From the NCBI GenBank assembly GCA_947450695.1, contig CANFWV010000010.1, positions 1-64,000 on the forward strand: a stretch of DNA of 64,000 nucleotides. Reading direction: 5' to 3'. This document shows, piece by piece, positions 8,871-18,238 of this stretch. The stretch comes from Comamonadaceae bacterium. GTDB taxonomy: Bacteria; Pseudomonadota; Gammaproteobacteria; Burkholderiales; Burkholderiaceae_C. Position numbers and translations under genes: made by a program. The first letter of the stretch is position 1; every line of letters begins with the position of its first letter. Below the pieces are notes generated by a model. The model was not told the origin of the DNA. It searched no databases and saw only the letters and a program-made list of their open reading frames with translations.

Positions 8871-9031
8871 GGCTAGGCTTTCAATGAAGGCGAAAAAAGG
8901 AAGGCATCAGGAATGGGATCAAAACAGAAGGTGCTTGGGACAGATACACTTTCCCGCACAAGTGAGGCTCAACAGTTATACGCCTACCCGTCGTGACCCG
9001 CTCTCATCGGTTTATCTTTGACAACCATTTC

Positions 9032-9877
9032 ATGTCCAACCAACCCCCCTCTACTGCTGTGACCTCTACCGCCCACAACGCCGACGACTTCCTGCCGCCT
9101 GAAACATTTGACGAGCTGGATGCGATTCTCGATGAGTTACGCACCCGCTACGACGAAACCCCGCAATGGGAGTTTTGTGAAGGCTTCATGGCCGCATTGA
9201 TTTGTGGTCGCCGTGCGGTGCCTGCGGCTGACTATTTCCCGGTGTTGCTGGGGCTTGGTGAAGACGGCGCAGCCGCTATAGCGGAAGAAGATAAAGCCGA
9301 AGGCTCGTTCGCCAGCGACGAACAGCGAGAACGTTTCACCGTCTTGTGGCAAGCACGCTGGGCCGAGGTCTCCGCCGCGCTGGACGCCGAATGCAAGACC
9401 CTCGAAGATGACGATTGTTACCACCCCGAGGTGATGGACGTGCGTGCTGCGGTGGCTGAACTACCGGCCGAAGAGCAGGTTAATTTCAAGGCTGATGAGT
9501 TGCCAGCCTTTGCGCAAGTGTGGGCATTGGGCTTCATGTTTGCGGTTGAAAGCTGGCCTGAGGATTGGGCTGAGCCGCGCGACAAAGACGCTGCTAAATG
9601 GCTCAACGGTGCACTGGAAGCCGTGGTCGCCATGACCGAAGACGACACCGGTACACCCGAAGTCTCACCGCTGATGGAAGAGGGCTTGCCGAGCACCAGC
9701 ATCGCCCGCTTGAATGCATTTGGCGAAGCCATTTGGGCGGTCTACGACCTGCGCGAACTCTGGCGTACCCTTGGCCCACGCGTCGACACCGTGCGCAAAG
9801 AAGTCACGCCCGGTCGCAACGATGTTTGCTTTTGCGGCAGCGGGAAAAAATACAAGAAGTGTCACGGGGCAGGTTGA
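9032..9877 (+). CDS. YecA/UPF0149-like protein with C-terminal SEC-C zinc motif
   Basis: A 281-residue cytoplasmic protein. The N-terminal two thirds is an acidic alpha-helical UPF0149/YecA-type domain (EFCEGFMAALICGRR near residue 45; LPAFAQVWALGFMFAVE near 155). The last about 22 residues form a SEC-C zinc finger (GRNDVCFCGSGKKYKKCHG; C-x-C-x8-C-H), the same motif found at the SecA C-terminus. The function of this family is not established. A GTG at 8993 would add 13 residues; the ATG at 9032 gives the cleaner N-terminus. It is divergent from the FMN oxidoreductase and converges on the hydrolase gene 8 bp away. Confidence 0.85.
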   Translation: MSNQPPSTAVTSTAHNADDFLPPETFDELDAILDELRTRYDETPQWEFCEGFMAALICGRRAVPAADYFPVLLGLGEDGAAAIAEEDKAEGSFASDEQRERFTVLWQARWAEVSAALDAECKTLEDDDCYHPEVMDVRAAVAELPAEEQVNFKADELPAFAQVWALGFMFAVESWPEDWAEPRDKDAAKWLNGALEAVVAMTEDDTGTPEVSPLMEEGLPSTSIARLNAFGEAIWAVYDLRELWRTLGPRVDTVRKEVTPGRNDVCFCGSGKKYKKCHGAG

Positions 9878-9885
9878 ACAAACCT

Positions 9886-10785
9886 TCAACCGGAAAAGCC
9901 CGCAACCTGTGTCGTTAGCCCCATTTGCATCAGCGCCGCATGGCCCAATAAACTGTCGGCATGTGCCAGAGTTTCGATGATTTCGAAATGGTTGAGGCCT
10001 TCGGCGACCAGCAGTTGCACTGGTTTCCCGGCGTCCGCAACGGCTGCTGCGAAATCGCGTGACTGGCGTTGGAACTCCGGCGTTTCAAGCGTGCCGTATG
10101 CCACGATCAGGGGCGCATTGAGCCAAGCGATGTGACGCTGCGCGCTCAACGCTTGCTCGCTCTCGTCGGTCAGATGCACATAGCTGCTGCGTGCAGACAG
10201 GCGAACTGGTTTCAGGTCAAAAATGCCGCTGCAGCACAGGCCGCTTTTGATCAAGTCCTGCGGCAGTCCAAACTCGCTGGCCCAGTCGGTCGTCAGCACC
10301 ACGCCTGCTAAGTGCGCACCCGACGAGTGGCCCAGCACGTGGATGCGTTGCGCGTCACCGCCAAAGCGAGCGGCATGTTCGTGCACCCAGACCACGGCGC
10401 GCTTGACCTGATCGGCCAACGTTGCCAGTTGGCCGTCCACGTCTTGCACGGCGGCAAAGTCGGGCACCACCAGATGCGCGCCGCAGCCTAACAAGAGTTC
10501 AGCGCAAAATCCATAATTACGCGCCAAACCAGCGCGCCATGCGCCGCCGTGGATGAAGATAGCGATGGGGGCATTTGGCCGGTTTGCTGGGTAAACATCC
10601 ATCCCTTCAATGGCGCTGTCGCCATAGGCAAAACGCAGCGGTTCACCGATGCGTTGGCGTACGGCAGCGCTGTTGTCCGCGTAGCGCTGCAGCACTTGCT
10701 GCTGATTGGGCGCATACACCGTCTGGTTGTAGGCGGCATCCAGTTCGGCTTGGTCCATGTCCAGCCATACCCGCTGGCCTTTCAT
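9886..10785 (-). CDS. Alpha/beta hydrolase, arylformamidase/HSL-like (second of tandem pair)
   Basis: A 299-residue serine hydrolase. The oxyanion-hole motif HGGAW is at about residues 79-83 and the nucleophile elbow GHSSG at about 152-156 (Ser154). The candidate catalytic His is in LNHFEII near the C-terminus. This HGGxW/GxSxG layout is shared by kynurenine formamidase-type and hormone-sensitive-lipase-type hydrolases. The start at ATG 10785 overlaps the preceding paralogue by ATGA; an upstream start at 10806 would overlap further. It is the last gene of the aromatic-acid array. Substrate is unknown; an amide or ester releasing the oxygenase substrate is a plausible guess. Confidence 0.85.
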   Translation of the reverse strand: MKGQRVWLDMDQAELDAAYNQTVYAPNQQQVLQRYADNSAAVRQRIGEPLRFAYGDSAIEGMDVYPANRPNAPIAIFIHGGAWRAGLARNYGFCAELLLGCGAHLVVPDFAAVQDVDGQLATLADQVKRAVVWVHEHAARFGGDAQRIHVLGHSSGAHLAGVVLTTDWASEFGLPQDLIKSGLCCSGIFDLKPVRLSARSSYVHLTDESEQALSAQRHIAWLNAPLIVAYGTLETPEFQRQSRDFAAAVADAGKPVQLLVAEGLNHFEIIETLAHADSLLGHAALMQMGLTTQVAGFSG

Positions 10786-11684
10786 GCCCGCCCCAGCAAG
10801 GCGCACTGAGCACGAAACAGGGCACTGGTCGGGTCAGCCCATTCGAGCACTGCATCAAAATGATGACGCCCCGCCAGCTCGAACAGTTCGGCGTACTTGC
10901 CTTGCGCCGTCCAGTCAGCCGCTACCTCGCGGCTTTGCAGTCGGTAATCGGCTGTCTCGTTGGCACCAACGGCCACCAGCAATGGACAGTCGGCCTGTGC
11001 CGCGTGGCGCAGCAAAGACACCTGAGCCACCATCTCAGGCGTCAAGTTGAGCTGCGCATTGCGAAAGGACAGGCGCACCGGCTCAAGATCACCCAGCCCG
11101 CTGATGAAGACGGCGCTTTTGATCAAGTCGGCTGGTGCATCGAAGTCGTTGGCCCAATCGGTCATCAACAGCTGCCCAACCAAGTTGGCACCGGATGAAT
11201 GGCCTGCGATATGGATGCGCCCCGGGTCGCCGCCATGCACCGCCACGTTGCGCCAGAGCCAGTACAGCGCCCGTCGAACCTGCGCACCCATCGCAGGCAA
11301 TTTGGTGGCCGGAACCGGTGTGAAATCGAGCGCCACAAACATGGCTCCTGCGGCAACAAAGGCTGGCGCGGCAAAACCGCTGTCGTCTTTCGACAGAGCA
11401 CGCCAGTCACCACCATGCAAATAGACCAGCACGGGTGCACGCTCACCCGTGGCTGGGTAGATGTCCAGCAGCTCGTTCGATCCCTCGCCATAAGCGACGT
11501 TTTCAATGCACGCGAGTGCCGCTTTTGCGGCCGCTGTTTGTTTGGTGTAGTCGCGCAGATAAAGCGTGACATCGGGCACCGTGCCGCGGCTGTTGTATTG
11601 CTGGTCAAGCTCGGCTTGGTCATAGCCTCGCCACACCGCAACGACGTTGGCCGCTGTAGCGGTACTGGCAGTATGGGCGCTCAC
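10782..11684 (-). CDS. Alpha/beta hydrolase, arylformamidase/HSL-like (first of tandem pair)
   Basis: A 300-residue paralogue of the next gene; both share a YDQAELDQQYN/MDQAELDAAYN-like N-terminus and overall layout. The oxyanion motif HGGDW is at about 90-94 and the nucleophile GHSSG at about 161-165 (Ser163). The candidate catalytic His is in GRHHFDAV near residue 275. No signal peptide is seen, so it should be cytoplasmic. It starts 1 bp after the TctC-like gene and overlaps its paralogue by 4 bp, so translation is probably coupled. Family members include kynurenine formamidase, which makes an anthranilate precursor, matching the anthranilate-type oxygenase upstream. That link is inference. 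Confidence 0.86.
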   Translation of the reverse strand: MSAHTASTATAANVVAVWRGYDQAELDQQYNSRGTVPDVTLYLRDYTKQTAAAKAALACIENVAYGEGSNELLDIYPATGERAPVLVYLHGGDWRALSKDDSGFAAPAFVAAGAMFVALDFTPVPATKLPAMGAQVRRALYWLWRNVAVHGGDPGRIHIAGHSSGANLVGQLLMTDWANDFDAPADLIKSAVFISGLGDLEPVRLSFRNAQLNLTPEMVAQVSLLRHAAQADCPLLVAVGANETADYRLQSREVAADWTAQGKYAELFELAGRHHFDAVLEWADPTSALFRAQCALLGRA

Positions 11685-11685
11685 G

Positions 11686-12669
11686 CTATTCGACCTTCGC
11701 GCCGGAAACCTTCACAGCTCGCGCATTGCGAGCGCTGTCAGTCACCAAAAATTCTGCAAACGCCTGAGGCGAGCTGGCGACCAGCTCATAAGACTTGGCG
11801 GTGATTTCTTTTTGGATAAATTCTGGCTCCTTCAAGATGCGGGTGACTTCCGCATGCAGCTTCATGATGATGTCATGTGGCGTGCCGGCCGGCGCAAACA
11901 AGCCAAACCAGGCGTTGGATGGCACATCGGGAAAGCCGGACTCGGCAAAGGTTGGGACGTCGGGCAGCAGCGCCATGCGCGACTTGCCGCCCACCGCCAG
12001 TGCTTTCAACTTGCCCGCCTTGATAAAAGCCTGCGACGAGGCCGCGCCGGAAAACGTCAACTGCACTTCATTGGCCAGTGCGGCAGGCACCGCCTGCGGA
12101 ATCCCCTTGTAAGGCACGTGCACGATGTCCATGCCGGTCTGGACCTTGAGCATTTCCATCGCCAGGTGCGGCTGGCTGCCGCTGCCGTAAGAGGCGTAAT
12201 TGAGCTTGCCGGGGTGGGCCTTGGCATAGACCACCAGCTCTTTCAGATTGTTGGCCGGCACAGTGGGGTTGGACAGCAGCAACTGGTTGAGCAAGACCAG
12301 CTGTGTGATCGGGGCGAAGTCCTTGACCGGGTCGTAGGGGAGCTTGGCATACAGATGCTGATTGATGGTCAGTGTTGAATCGCTCGTGACCATCAGCGTG
12401 TAACCATCTGCGGGCGCTTTGGCGACGAGTTCTGCCGCCAAAATCGTGCCTGCGCCCGGCTTGTTGTCTATCAGCACTGGCTGGCCTAAGCTGCGACTCA
12501 GGCGCTCGCCGATCACGCGTGAGAGAACATCAATGCCGCCACCCGCCGGATACGGCACCACGATGCGTATGGCTTTGGATGGGTAGGCTGCGGCGCTTTG
12601 CGCCAGCGCCGCAGGCATGGCACAGCAAGCCAACAGCAGCGCCGCTAGGGAAGTTTTCAATACGGTCAT
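11686..12669 (-). CDS. TctC/Bug-family periplasmic solute-binding protein (orphan)
   Basis: A 327-residue tripartite-tricarboxylate-transporter receptor. The signal peptide is about residues 1-23 (ALLLACCAMPAALAQ). The Bug-family fold begins YPSKAIRIVVPYPAGGGIDVLSR, with DNKPGAGTILAAE near residue 75 and the second-domain block VPTFAESGFPDV. The TctA and TctB membrane subunits are not in the window, so it must use a remote transporter, cooperate with the adjacent Liv system, or act as a sensor. Orphan Bug proteins are common in Burkholderiales. It lies 94 bp after livF and 1 bp before the hydrolase pair, and ligand is likely an aromatic or small organic acid (inference). Confidence 0.92.
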   Translation of the reverse strand: MTVLKTSLAALLLACCAMPAALAQSAAAYPSKAIRIVVPYPAGGGIDVLSRVIGERLSRSLGQPVLIDNKPGAGTILAAELVAKAPADGYTLMVTSDSTLTINQHLYAKLPYDPVKDFAPITQLVLLNQLLLSNPTVPANNLKELVVYAKAHPGKLNYASYGSGSQPHLAMEMLKVQTGMDIVHVPYKGIPQAVPAALANEVQLTFSGAASSQAFIKAGKLKALAVGGKSRMALLPDVPTFAESGFPDVPSNAWFGLFAPAGTPHDIIMKLHAEVTRILKEPEFIQKEITAKSYELVASSPQAFAEFLVTDSARNARAVKVSGAKVE

Positions 12670-12763
12670 GGGTCATTTCCAAAAATAAGCCTGCTGCCAT
12701 GCAGGGTGATCAAGCCCCGCCAGTGGGCGATGAATGACGGAAATAATAGGCCATAAGTTCAGC

Positions 12764-13476
12764 TCACACGCCGAGGTACTTTGTCCACAGGCTGCGGTCG
12801 GCGTTCAGCGCAGCGGAGTCGCCACTCCACACGACACTGCCGCGCTCCAGAATGACATGTCGGTCGGCCAATCCCACCAGCTTGCGGACGTATTTGTCGA
12901 CCAACAGAATGGTTTGTCCTTCAGACTTGAGTGTGGCCAGGCAGCGCCAGATTTCTTCGCGTATCACCGGCGCCAAGCCTTCGGTGGCTTCGTCCAAGAT
13001 CAGCAGGCGCGGATTGGTGGACAGTGCCCGTCCAATGGCCAGCATCTGCTGCTCACCGCCTGAGAGTTGGTTGCCGAGGTTGTCGGCACGCTCTTTGAGG
13101 CGCGGAAACACGCCGTAGATGCGCTCCAGCGTCCAGCCGTCACGCAGGCCGTTGCGGTTGTCGGCAAAGCACACCAAGTGCTCACGCACCGTGAGGTTCG
13201 GAAACACGCGCCGGCCTTCCGGTACCAGCCCCATGCCGAGCCGTGCAATGGCGTCGGGCTTGTCGCCATGCACCGCCTGCCCGGCAAAACGCACGCTGCC
13301 GGCCATGGGCGCGATCGAGCCGACGATGGTTTTGATGGTGGTACTTTTGCCCATGCCGTTGCGGCCCAGCAGCGTGACGATTTCGCCCTCCCGGATGCTC
13401 AGGTCAATCCCGAACAGCACTTGGCTGGCACCGTAGCCGGCGTTGAGTCCACGGCAATCGAGCAGTGGTTCGGCCT

Positions 13477-13480
<4 letters not shown>
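12764..13480 (-). CDS. livF: Branched-chain amino acid-type ABC transporter ATP-binding protein LivF
   Basis: A 238-residue ATPase of a HAAT-family importer. Walker A is GRNGMGKST (about 38-46), the signature LSGGEQQMLAIGRAL (about 137), Walker B LLILDEATEGLAP and the H-region ILLVDKYV, where Asp/Lys replace the usual ExH context. It overlaps livG by ATGA and ends the importer block. LivF-type subunits pair with LivG under the LivH/LivM channel. In this operon the importer probably carries an aromatic or related carboxylate rather than leucine. Confidence 0.94.
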
Positions 13481-14225
<745 letters not shown>

Positions 14226-14229
<4 letters not shown>

Positions 14230-15200
14230 GCGGTTCTCCTCTTGGCAAAACTCAGCAAAGCCGAGACACCCTGAGGCGCCCACAGTGCGGTGCTAATTAG
14301 CAACAAGCCGAGTGGCAGGTGCCAGTAATCCGTCTGCAGTTTCAATGTTTCTTCAAGCACCAGCCAGATGAACGCGCCCAGCGCACCACCCCAACGTCGG
14401 CCGAGCCCGCCGACCACCACCATCACCACCAGCGTTGCCGACTGCGTCCAGTGCATGGAGGCGGGACTGATAAAGCTGTTGTTCGCGGCCAGCAGCGCCC
14501 CCGCCAGTCCGGCCGCTGCGCCAGCCATCACAAAGGCCGCCAGTTGCAAGCGGTAGACCGGGTAGCCCAGTGCGCGCATGCGCAACTCGTTGTCGCGGAT
14601 GCCGGCGATCGCATGGCCAAAACGGGACTGCATGGCGCGGTTGAACAGCAGCATGACCAGCGCGATGATGGCCAACATCACCCAATACAAGGTGGGTTCG
14701 TGGGTGGCGTCCAGGCCGAAGCCGAGTTCCGGGCGAGCGGCGATGTTGTAGCCGTCGTCACCGCCGTAGCGGCGCAACGAGACAAAAACGAAGTACAGCA
14801 TTTGTGCAAACGCCAGCGTGATCATGATGAAGTAAACCCCTTGGGTGCGCAGTGACACAGCGCCTATGGCTGCGGCGACCAGTGCGGCCACCAGCACGGC
14901 GGCAGGCCACAGCACCCAGGCCGATGTGATCCCTGCATCGCTGAGCGCCACCACGGTGTAGGCCCCGACGCCGATAAAACCCGCGTGCCCGAGGGCGACC
15001 ATGCCGCCGTAACCCAGAATGATGTTGAGGCTGGCAGCCGCCAGCGCAAAAATCAGGATGCGTCTGAGCACGCCGATGTAAAAATCCAGCCCGAATGCCG
15101 AAGCCAGAAAGGGAAACGCGACCAATGCCGCCGCCACGATGGCCAGCAGAACGAGGTGGACGGTTTTAGGTTTTGAAATGCGCTCGGTGTTCATCGTCAT
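14226..15200 (-). CDS. livM: ABC transporter permease LivM
   Basis: A 324-residue inner-membrane permease with about nine predicted helices. The LivM/BPD_transp_2 signature region ILGYGGMVALGHAGFIGVGA is near residues 60-80, and GIRDNELRMRALGY forms the cytoplasmic EAA-like coupling loop near 200. Its start overlaps the livH stop by ATGA at 15197-15200, and its own stop overlaps livG. It forms the translocation pore with LivH. Confidence 0.93.
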
Positions 15201-16111
15201 GCCCGCGTCGCAAACAAGCCGGTCGGCTTGAAACTCAATACCACCGCCATCAGCGCGTACATGGCGATCTCGGCAAACAGGGGGGCCAAATCGGCCGCCG
15301 TGGTGGGCGACAAGGTGGCGCGCAATAGCATCGGTAAAAAGGCCCGGCCAATCGTGTCAACCAGGCCGACCAGCATGCTGGCCACAAGGGCACCGCGGAC
15401 CGAACCAATGCCGCCGATCACGATGACCACCAGGGCGGGGATCAAAATTGACTCGCCCATGCCAACCTGCACGGCCATGATCGGCCCCATGAGTCCGCCC
15501 GCCAGTGCGGCCAGCGCCGCGCCCAGCAAAAACACGCCGTTGAAAACGCGGCCCACACGCACACCCATCAGCTCCGCCATGCCCCGGTCGGAGGCGCCGG
15601 CGCGAACCCGCATGCCGACGCGGGTGTGGTTAACGAGTAGATACAAGCCCAAAGCGACCAGCAGGCCACCCCCGAGAATCAGCAGACGGTAGGACGGATA
15701 AGGCAGGCCGGGGATCAGTTCAATCGGGCCGGCAAGCGAGGCCGGCGTGGGCGCCATCACCGGCGACGGGCCCCAGATCATCTTGACCAGATCGTCGGCC
15801 ACCAAAATCACGCCAAAGGTGGCCAGCACCTGCGCCAGATGGTCGCGCCCATACAGGCGGCGCATCAGCAGCACTTCCAGCAGCAGCGCCACCATCACGG
15901 TGATGACCACCGCGATGATGAGCGCCGCCGCAAATGAGCCGCTGTGCACATGCGCTTGAGCGGCCACATAGGCCCCGGTCATGAACAGCGAACCGTGCGC
16001 CAAGTTCATGACGTCCATGATGCCAAACACCAGTGTCAGGCCGGCCGCCAACAGGAACAGCATGAAGCCGTAGCCCATGCCGTTGAGCAGTTGTTCAATG
16101 ACGAGGATCAT
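15197..16111 (-). CDS. livH: ABC transporter permease LivH
   Basis: A 304-residue inner-membrane permease of the HAAT family with about eight hydrophobic helices. The conserved LTLVFGIMDVMNLAHGSLFM segment is near residues 25-44. The coupling loop GASDRGMAELMGV lies near 180, and the helix VIVIGGIGSVRGALVASMLV near 235. It follows the solute-binding-protein gene by 39 bp and overlaps livM. Together with the binding protein and LivMGF it makes a complete importer inside the oxygenase operon. Confidence 0.93.
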   Translation of the reverse strand: MILVIEQLLNGMGYGFMLFLLAAGLTLVFGIMDVMNLAHGSLFMTGAYVAAQAHVHSGSFAAALIIAVVITVMVALLLEVLLMRRLYGRDHLAQVLATFGVILVADDLVKMIWGPSPVMAPTPASLAGPIELIPGLPYPSYRLLILGGGLLVALGLYLLVNHTRVGMRVRAGASDRGMAELMGVRVGRVFNGVFLLGAALAALAGGLMGPIMAVQVGMGESILIPALVVIVIGGIGSVRGALVASMLVGLVDTIGRAFLPMLLRATLSPTTAADLAPLFAEIAMYALMAVVLSFKPTGLFATRA

Positions 16112-16150
16112 GTCGTGTGCAGGGCGTGTGGGGGGACGGTGGGAGGCGCC

Positions 16151-17356
16151 TCACTTCATCGGGCATTTGTCTGCATAGGCATCGCCGTAGGCGGTCAGCA
16201 CTGTGCCCATGGTCTTGTTGGTCAGGCGGCCCTGGGCGTCCTTGCCGATGACACGCACGTAGAAGTTTTCAATCGGGTAATGGTTGTTGCCATATTTGAA
16301 GTTGCCGCGCACCGATGCGAACTGTGCCTTCTTCAACGCAGCGACCAAACCTTCACGTTGACTGCCGTCACCGCCGACGGCTTTGACCGCTGCGTCCATG
16401 GCCATGATCACGTCAAACGCCTGTGCTGCGTACATTGACGGGTAGCGGTTGTTGTATTCCCTGCGAAAGGCGGCGACAAATGTTTTGTTGGCAGCGTTGT
16501 CCAAGTCATGCGCCCAATACGACGTGTTGAGCAGGCCCAGCATGGGCTCGCCCACCGCCGGGATGATGTCTTCATCGGCAGAAAAACCGCTGGACACCAA
16601 GGTGATGTCTTTCGACAGGCCGGCACCGACGAACTGTTTGATGAAGTTGATGCCCATGGCGCCGGGCAAAAAGAAATACAGCGAATCCGGCTTGCTGGCG
16701 CGCAGCTGGGCTAACTCGGCAGCGTAGTCAATCTGACCGAGCTTGGTATAGATCTCATCACCGACTGCGCCCTTGAACTGGCGCTTGAAGCCGGTCAGGG
16801 CGTCTTTTCCGGCGGGGTAGTTGGGGGCGATCATGGCCGTCTTTTTAAAGCCGCGATCTGACGCGAACTTACCGGCCGCTTCGTGGTGTTGGTCGTTCTG
16901 GTAGGCCGTGCCAAAGAAAAAGGCGTTGCAGCCGGCACCGGCGTACTGGCTGGGTCCTGCGTTGTTCGAAAGGTAAGGGACTTTGGCCGCGAACAAGGTC
17001 GGGCCAATGGCCAACGCCACATTCGAGGCGATGGGGCCGGTGAACAGGTTGATTTTTTCGCGCTGCACAAAACGGTCCACCAGCTGCTTGGCTTGGTCGG
17101 GACTGCCGGCCATGTCGGCTTGGACGAACTCCGCAGGTTGGCCGCCCAGCTTGCCGCCCAGCAGCTTGATGGCCAGGTTGTAGCCGTCACGGGCTTCGGT
17201 ACCGGCCGATGCAAAGGGTCCCGAAATATCGAGCGCAATGCCCACCTTGATGGGGTCTGCGGCCAGTGCTTGCACACCGGATGCGGCCAGTACAGCAGCG
17301 AGGCCCGCCGTGCGTAGCGAAGACATCAGCGGGGATGTGGTCAGGAAAGATGTCAT
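16151..17356 (-). CDS. HAAT-family ABC transporter substrate-binding protein (LivK-like)
   Basis: A 401-residue periplasmic type I binding protein. The signal peptide is about residues 1-33 (TAGLAAVLAASGVQALAA). The fold then begins DPIKVGIALDISGPFASAGTE, with FTGPIASNVALAIGP near 120 and a paired-Cys C-terminus ending YADKCPMK. Homologues inside aromatic-degradation clusters bind benzoate-, anthranilate- or hydroxybenzoate-like ligands as well as amino acids (family knowledge). The operon position directly after the oxygenase ferredoxin supports an aromatic ligand. Gene spacing is 35 bp from the ferredoxin and 39 bp to livH. Confidence 0.92.
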   Translation of the reverse strand: MTSFLTTSPLMSSLRTAGLAAVLAASGVQALAADPIKVGIALDISGPFASAGTEARDGYNLAIKLLGGKLGGQPAEFVQADMAGSPDQAKQLVDRFVQREKINLFTGPIASNVALAIGPTLFAAKVPYLSNNAGPSQYAGAGCNAFFFGTAYQNDQHHEAAGKFASDRGFKKTAMIAPNYPAGKDALTGFKRQFKGAVGDEIYTKLGQIDYAAELAQLRASKPDSLYFFLPGAMGINFIKQFVGAGLSKDITLVSSGFSADEDIIPAVGEPMLGLLNTSYWAHDLDNAANKTFVAAFRREYNNRYPSMYAAQAFDVIMAMDAAVKAVGGDGSQREGLVAALKKAQFASVRGNFKYGNNHYPIENFYVRVIGKDAQGRLTNKTMGTVLTAYGDAYADKCPMK

Positions 17357-17391
17357 GGAGCTTCCAAAAGTTGCAGTTGAAAAAAAGAGCG

Positions 17392-17733
17392 TCAGGCTTC
17401 GGTTTTGACACCGACCTCAACCCGTCCGGCACGCAGCTGGACGGGAAAGCTGAGCACAGCTTCGGTGACCGGTCCACCACAGGGCGCACCGGTGCGAATG
17501 TCGAACAGACCTTGGTGCAAAGGGCACTCAATACAGCCGTTGTCGACATAGCCCTCAGACAACCTGGCGTTGCCGTGGGTGCACAGGTCATGCAGTGCGT
17601 GAAGCGAGTCCCCTTGTCTGAACACAGCAATCGCCATGCCACCAGCCACCACGGGCCAGACGGCGCCATCGGGAAAGTCATCCGGCTCGCCGACGTCGTG
17701 CCAGTTCAGGTCGGTATCGTTCAGTGTTTGCAT
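17392..17733 (-). CDS. Rieske-type [2Fe-2S] ferredoxin of a ring-hydroxylating oxygenase
   Basis: A 113-residue electron carrier. Rieske ligands are C51-T-H53-G and C70-P-L-H73 (CTHG ... CPLHQG) with 16 residues between. It resembles AndAb/NahAb-type ferredoxins of three-component dioxygenases, passing electrons from an FAD reductase to the terminal oxygenase. It lies 12 bp after the beta-subunit gene. The order alpha-beta-ferredoxin matches the anthranilate dioxygenase andAc-Ad-Ab cluster known from Burkholderia. The fourth component, the NADH:ferredoxin reductase (AndAa), is missing: a LivK-like gene follows instead. Confidence 0.9.
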   Translation of the reverse strand: MQTLNDTDLNWHDVGEPDDFPDGAVWPVVAGGMAIAVFRQGDSLHALHDLCTHGNARLSEGYVDNGCIECPLHQGLFDIRTGAPCGGPVTEAVLSFPVQLRAGRVEVGVKTEA

Positions 17734-17745
17734 GGTGTTCGCGCC

Positions 17746-18237
17746 TCAGATAGGGGTTGCCAGCAGCGTCATGACGCGCGATGTGTCATAGACCACGCGG
17801 CGTTGGCTGTAGCGCCAGCCGGCAGGCGTGCGAACAATCCGGTCTAAGTAGCGCCCGGCTTGGTAAACAAAAGACTCACCATTGGTGCGCGTTTGCACCA
17901 CGACGTAGCTTGATTCCGCACTGACTGTGTCGGCGTCCTCCGGCGTGATGATCAAGCCGGAGGTCATGTGGCGGCAGCTGTGTTCTTCAAAAATACTGGC
18001 GTGGCGCAGCGACAGCACACGGTCGCGCAGCATGCGCTGGTTGTTGCAGTAAATAAGGCCAATCGGCAGGCCCATGTCGGCATTTTCTTTGGGCACGATT
18101 TCATACAGACAGTCTTCGGTGAACAAGGTGGCCCATTCTTCGAGCCGGTCGTTGTCCAAGGCTGCGCAGTAGCGTTCCTGCAACTGGTGGATCTCGAACC
18201 AGAGTTGCAGGGTCAATGGCATATCGGTGGTGTTCAT
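17746..18237 (-). CDS. Aromatic-ring-hydroxylating oxygenase, beta (small) subunit
   Basis: A 163-residue SnoaL/NTF2-like small subunit of the alpha3beta3 oxygenase. Typical segments are QLQERYCAALDNDRLEEWATLF near residues 17-38, the VLSLRHASIFEEHSCRHM region near 75-92 and the C-terminal RRVVYDTSRV strand. It starts 1 bp before the alpha-subunit stop region and is followed by the ferredoxin gene. It is structural and has no cofactor of its own. It resembles AndAd-type subunits, but the substrate cannot be fixed from sequence alone. Confidence 0.9.
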   Translation of the reverse strand: MNTTDMPLTLQLWFEIHQLQERYCAALDNDRLEEWATLFTEDCLYEIVPKENADMGLPIGLIYCNNQRMLRDRVLSLRHASIFEEHSCRHMTSGLIITPEDADTVSAESSYVVVQTRTNGESFVYQAGRYLDRIVRTPAGWRYSQRRVVYDTSRVMTLLATPI

Positions 18238-18238
18238 G

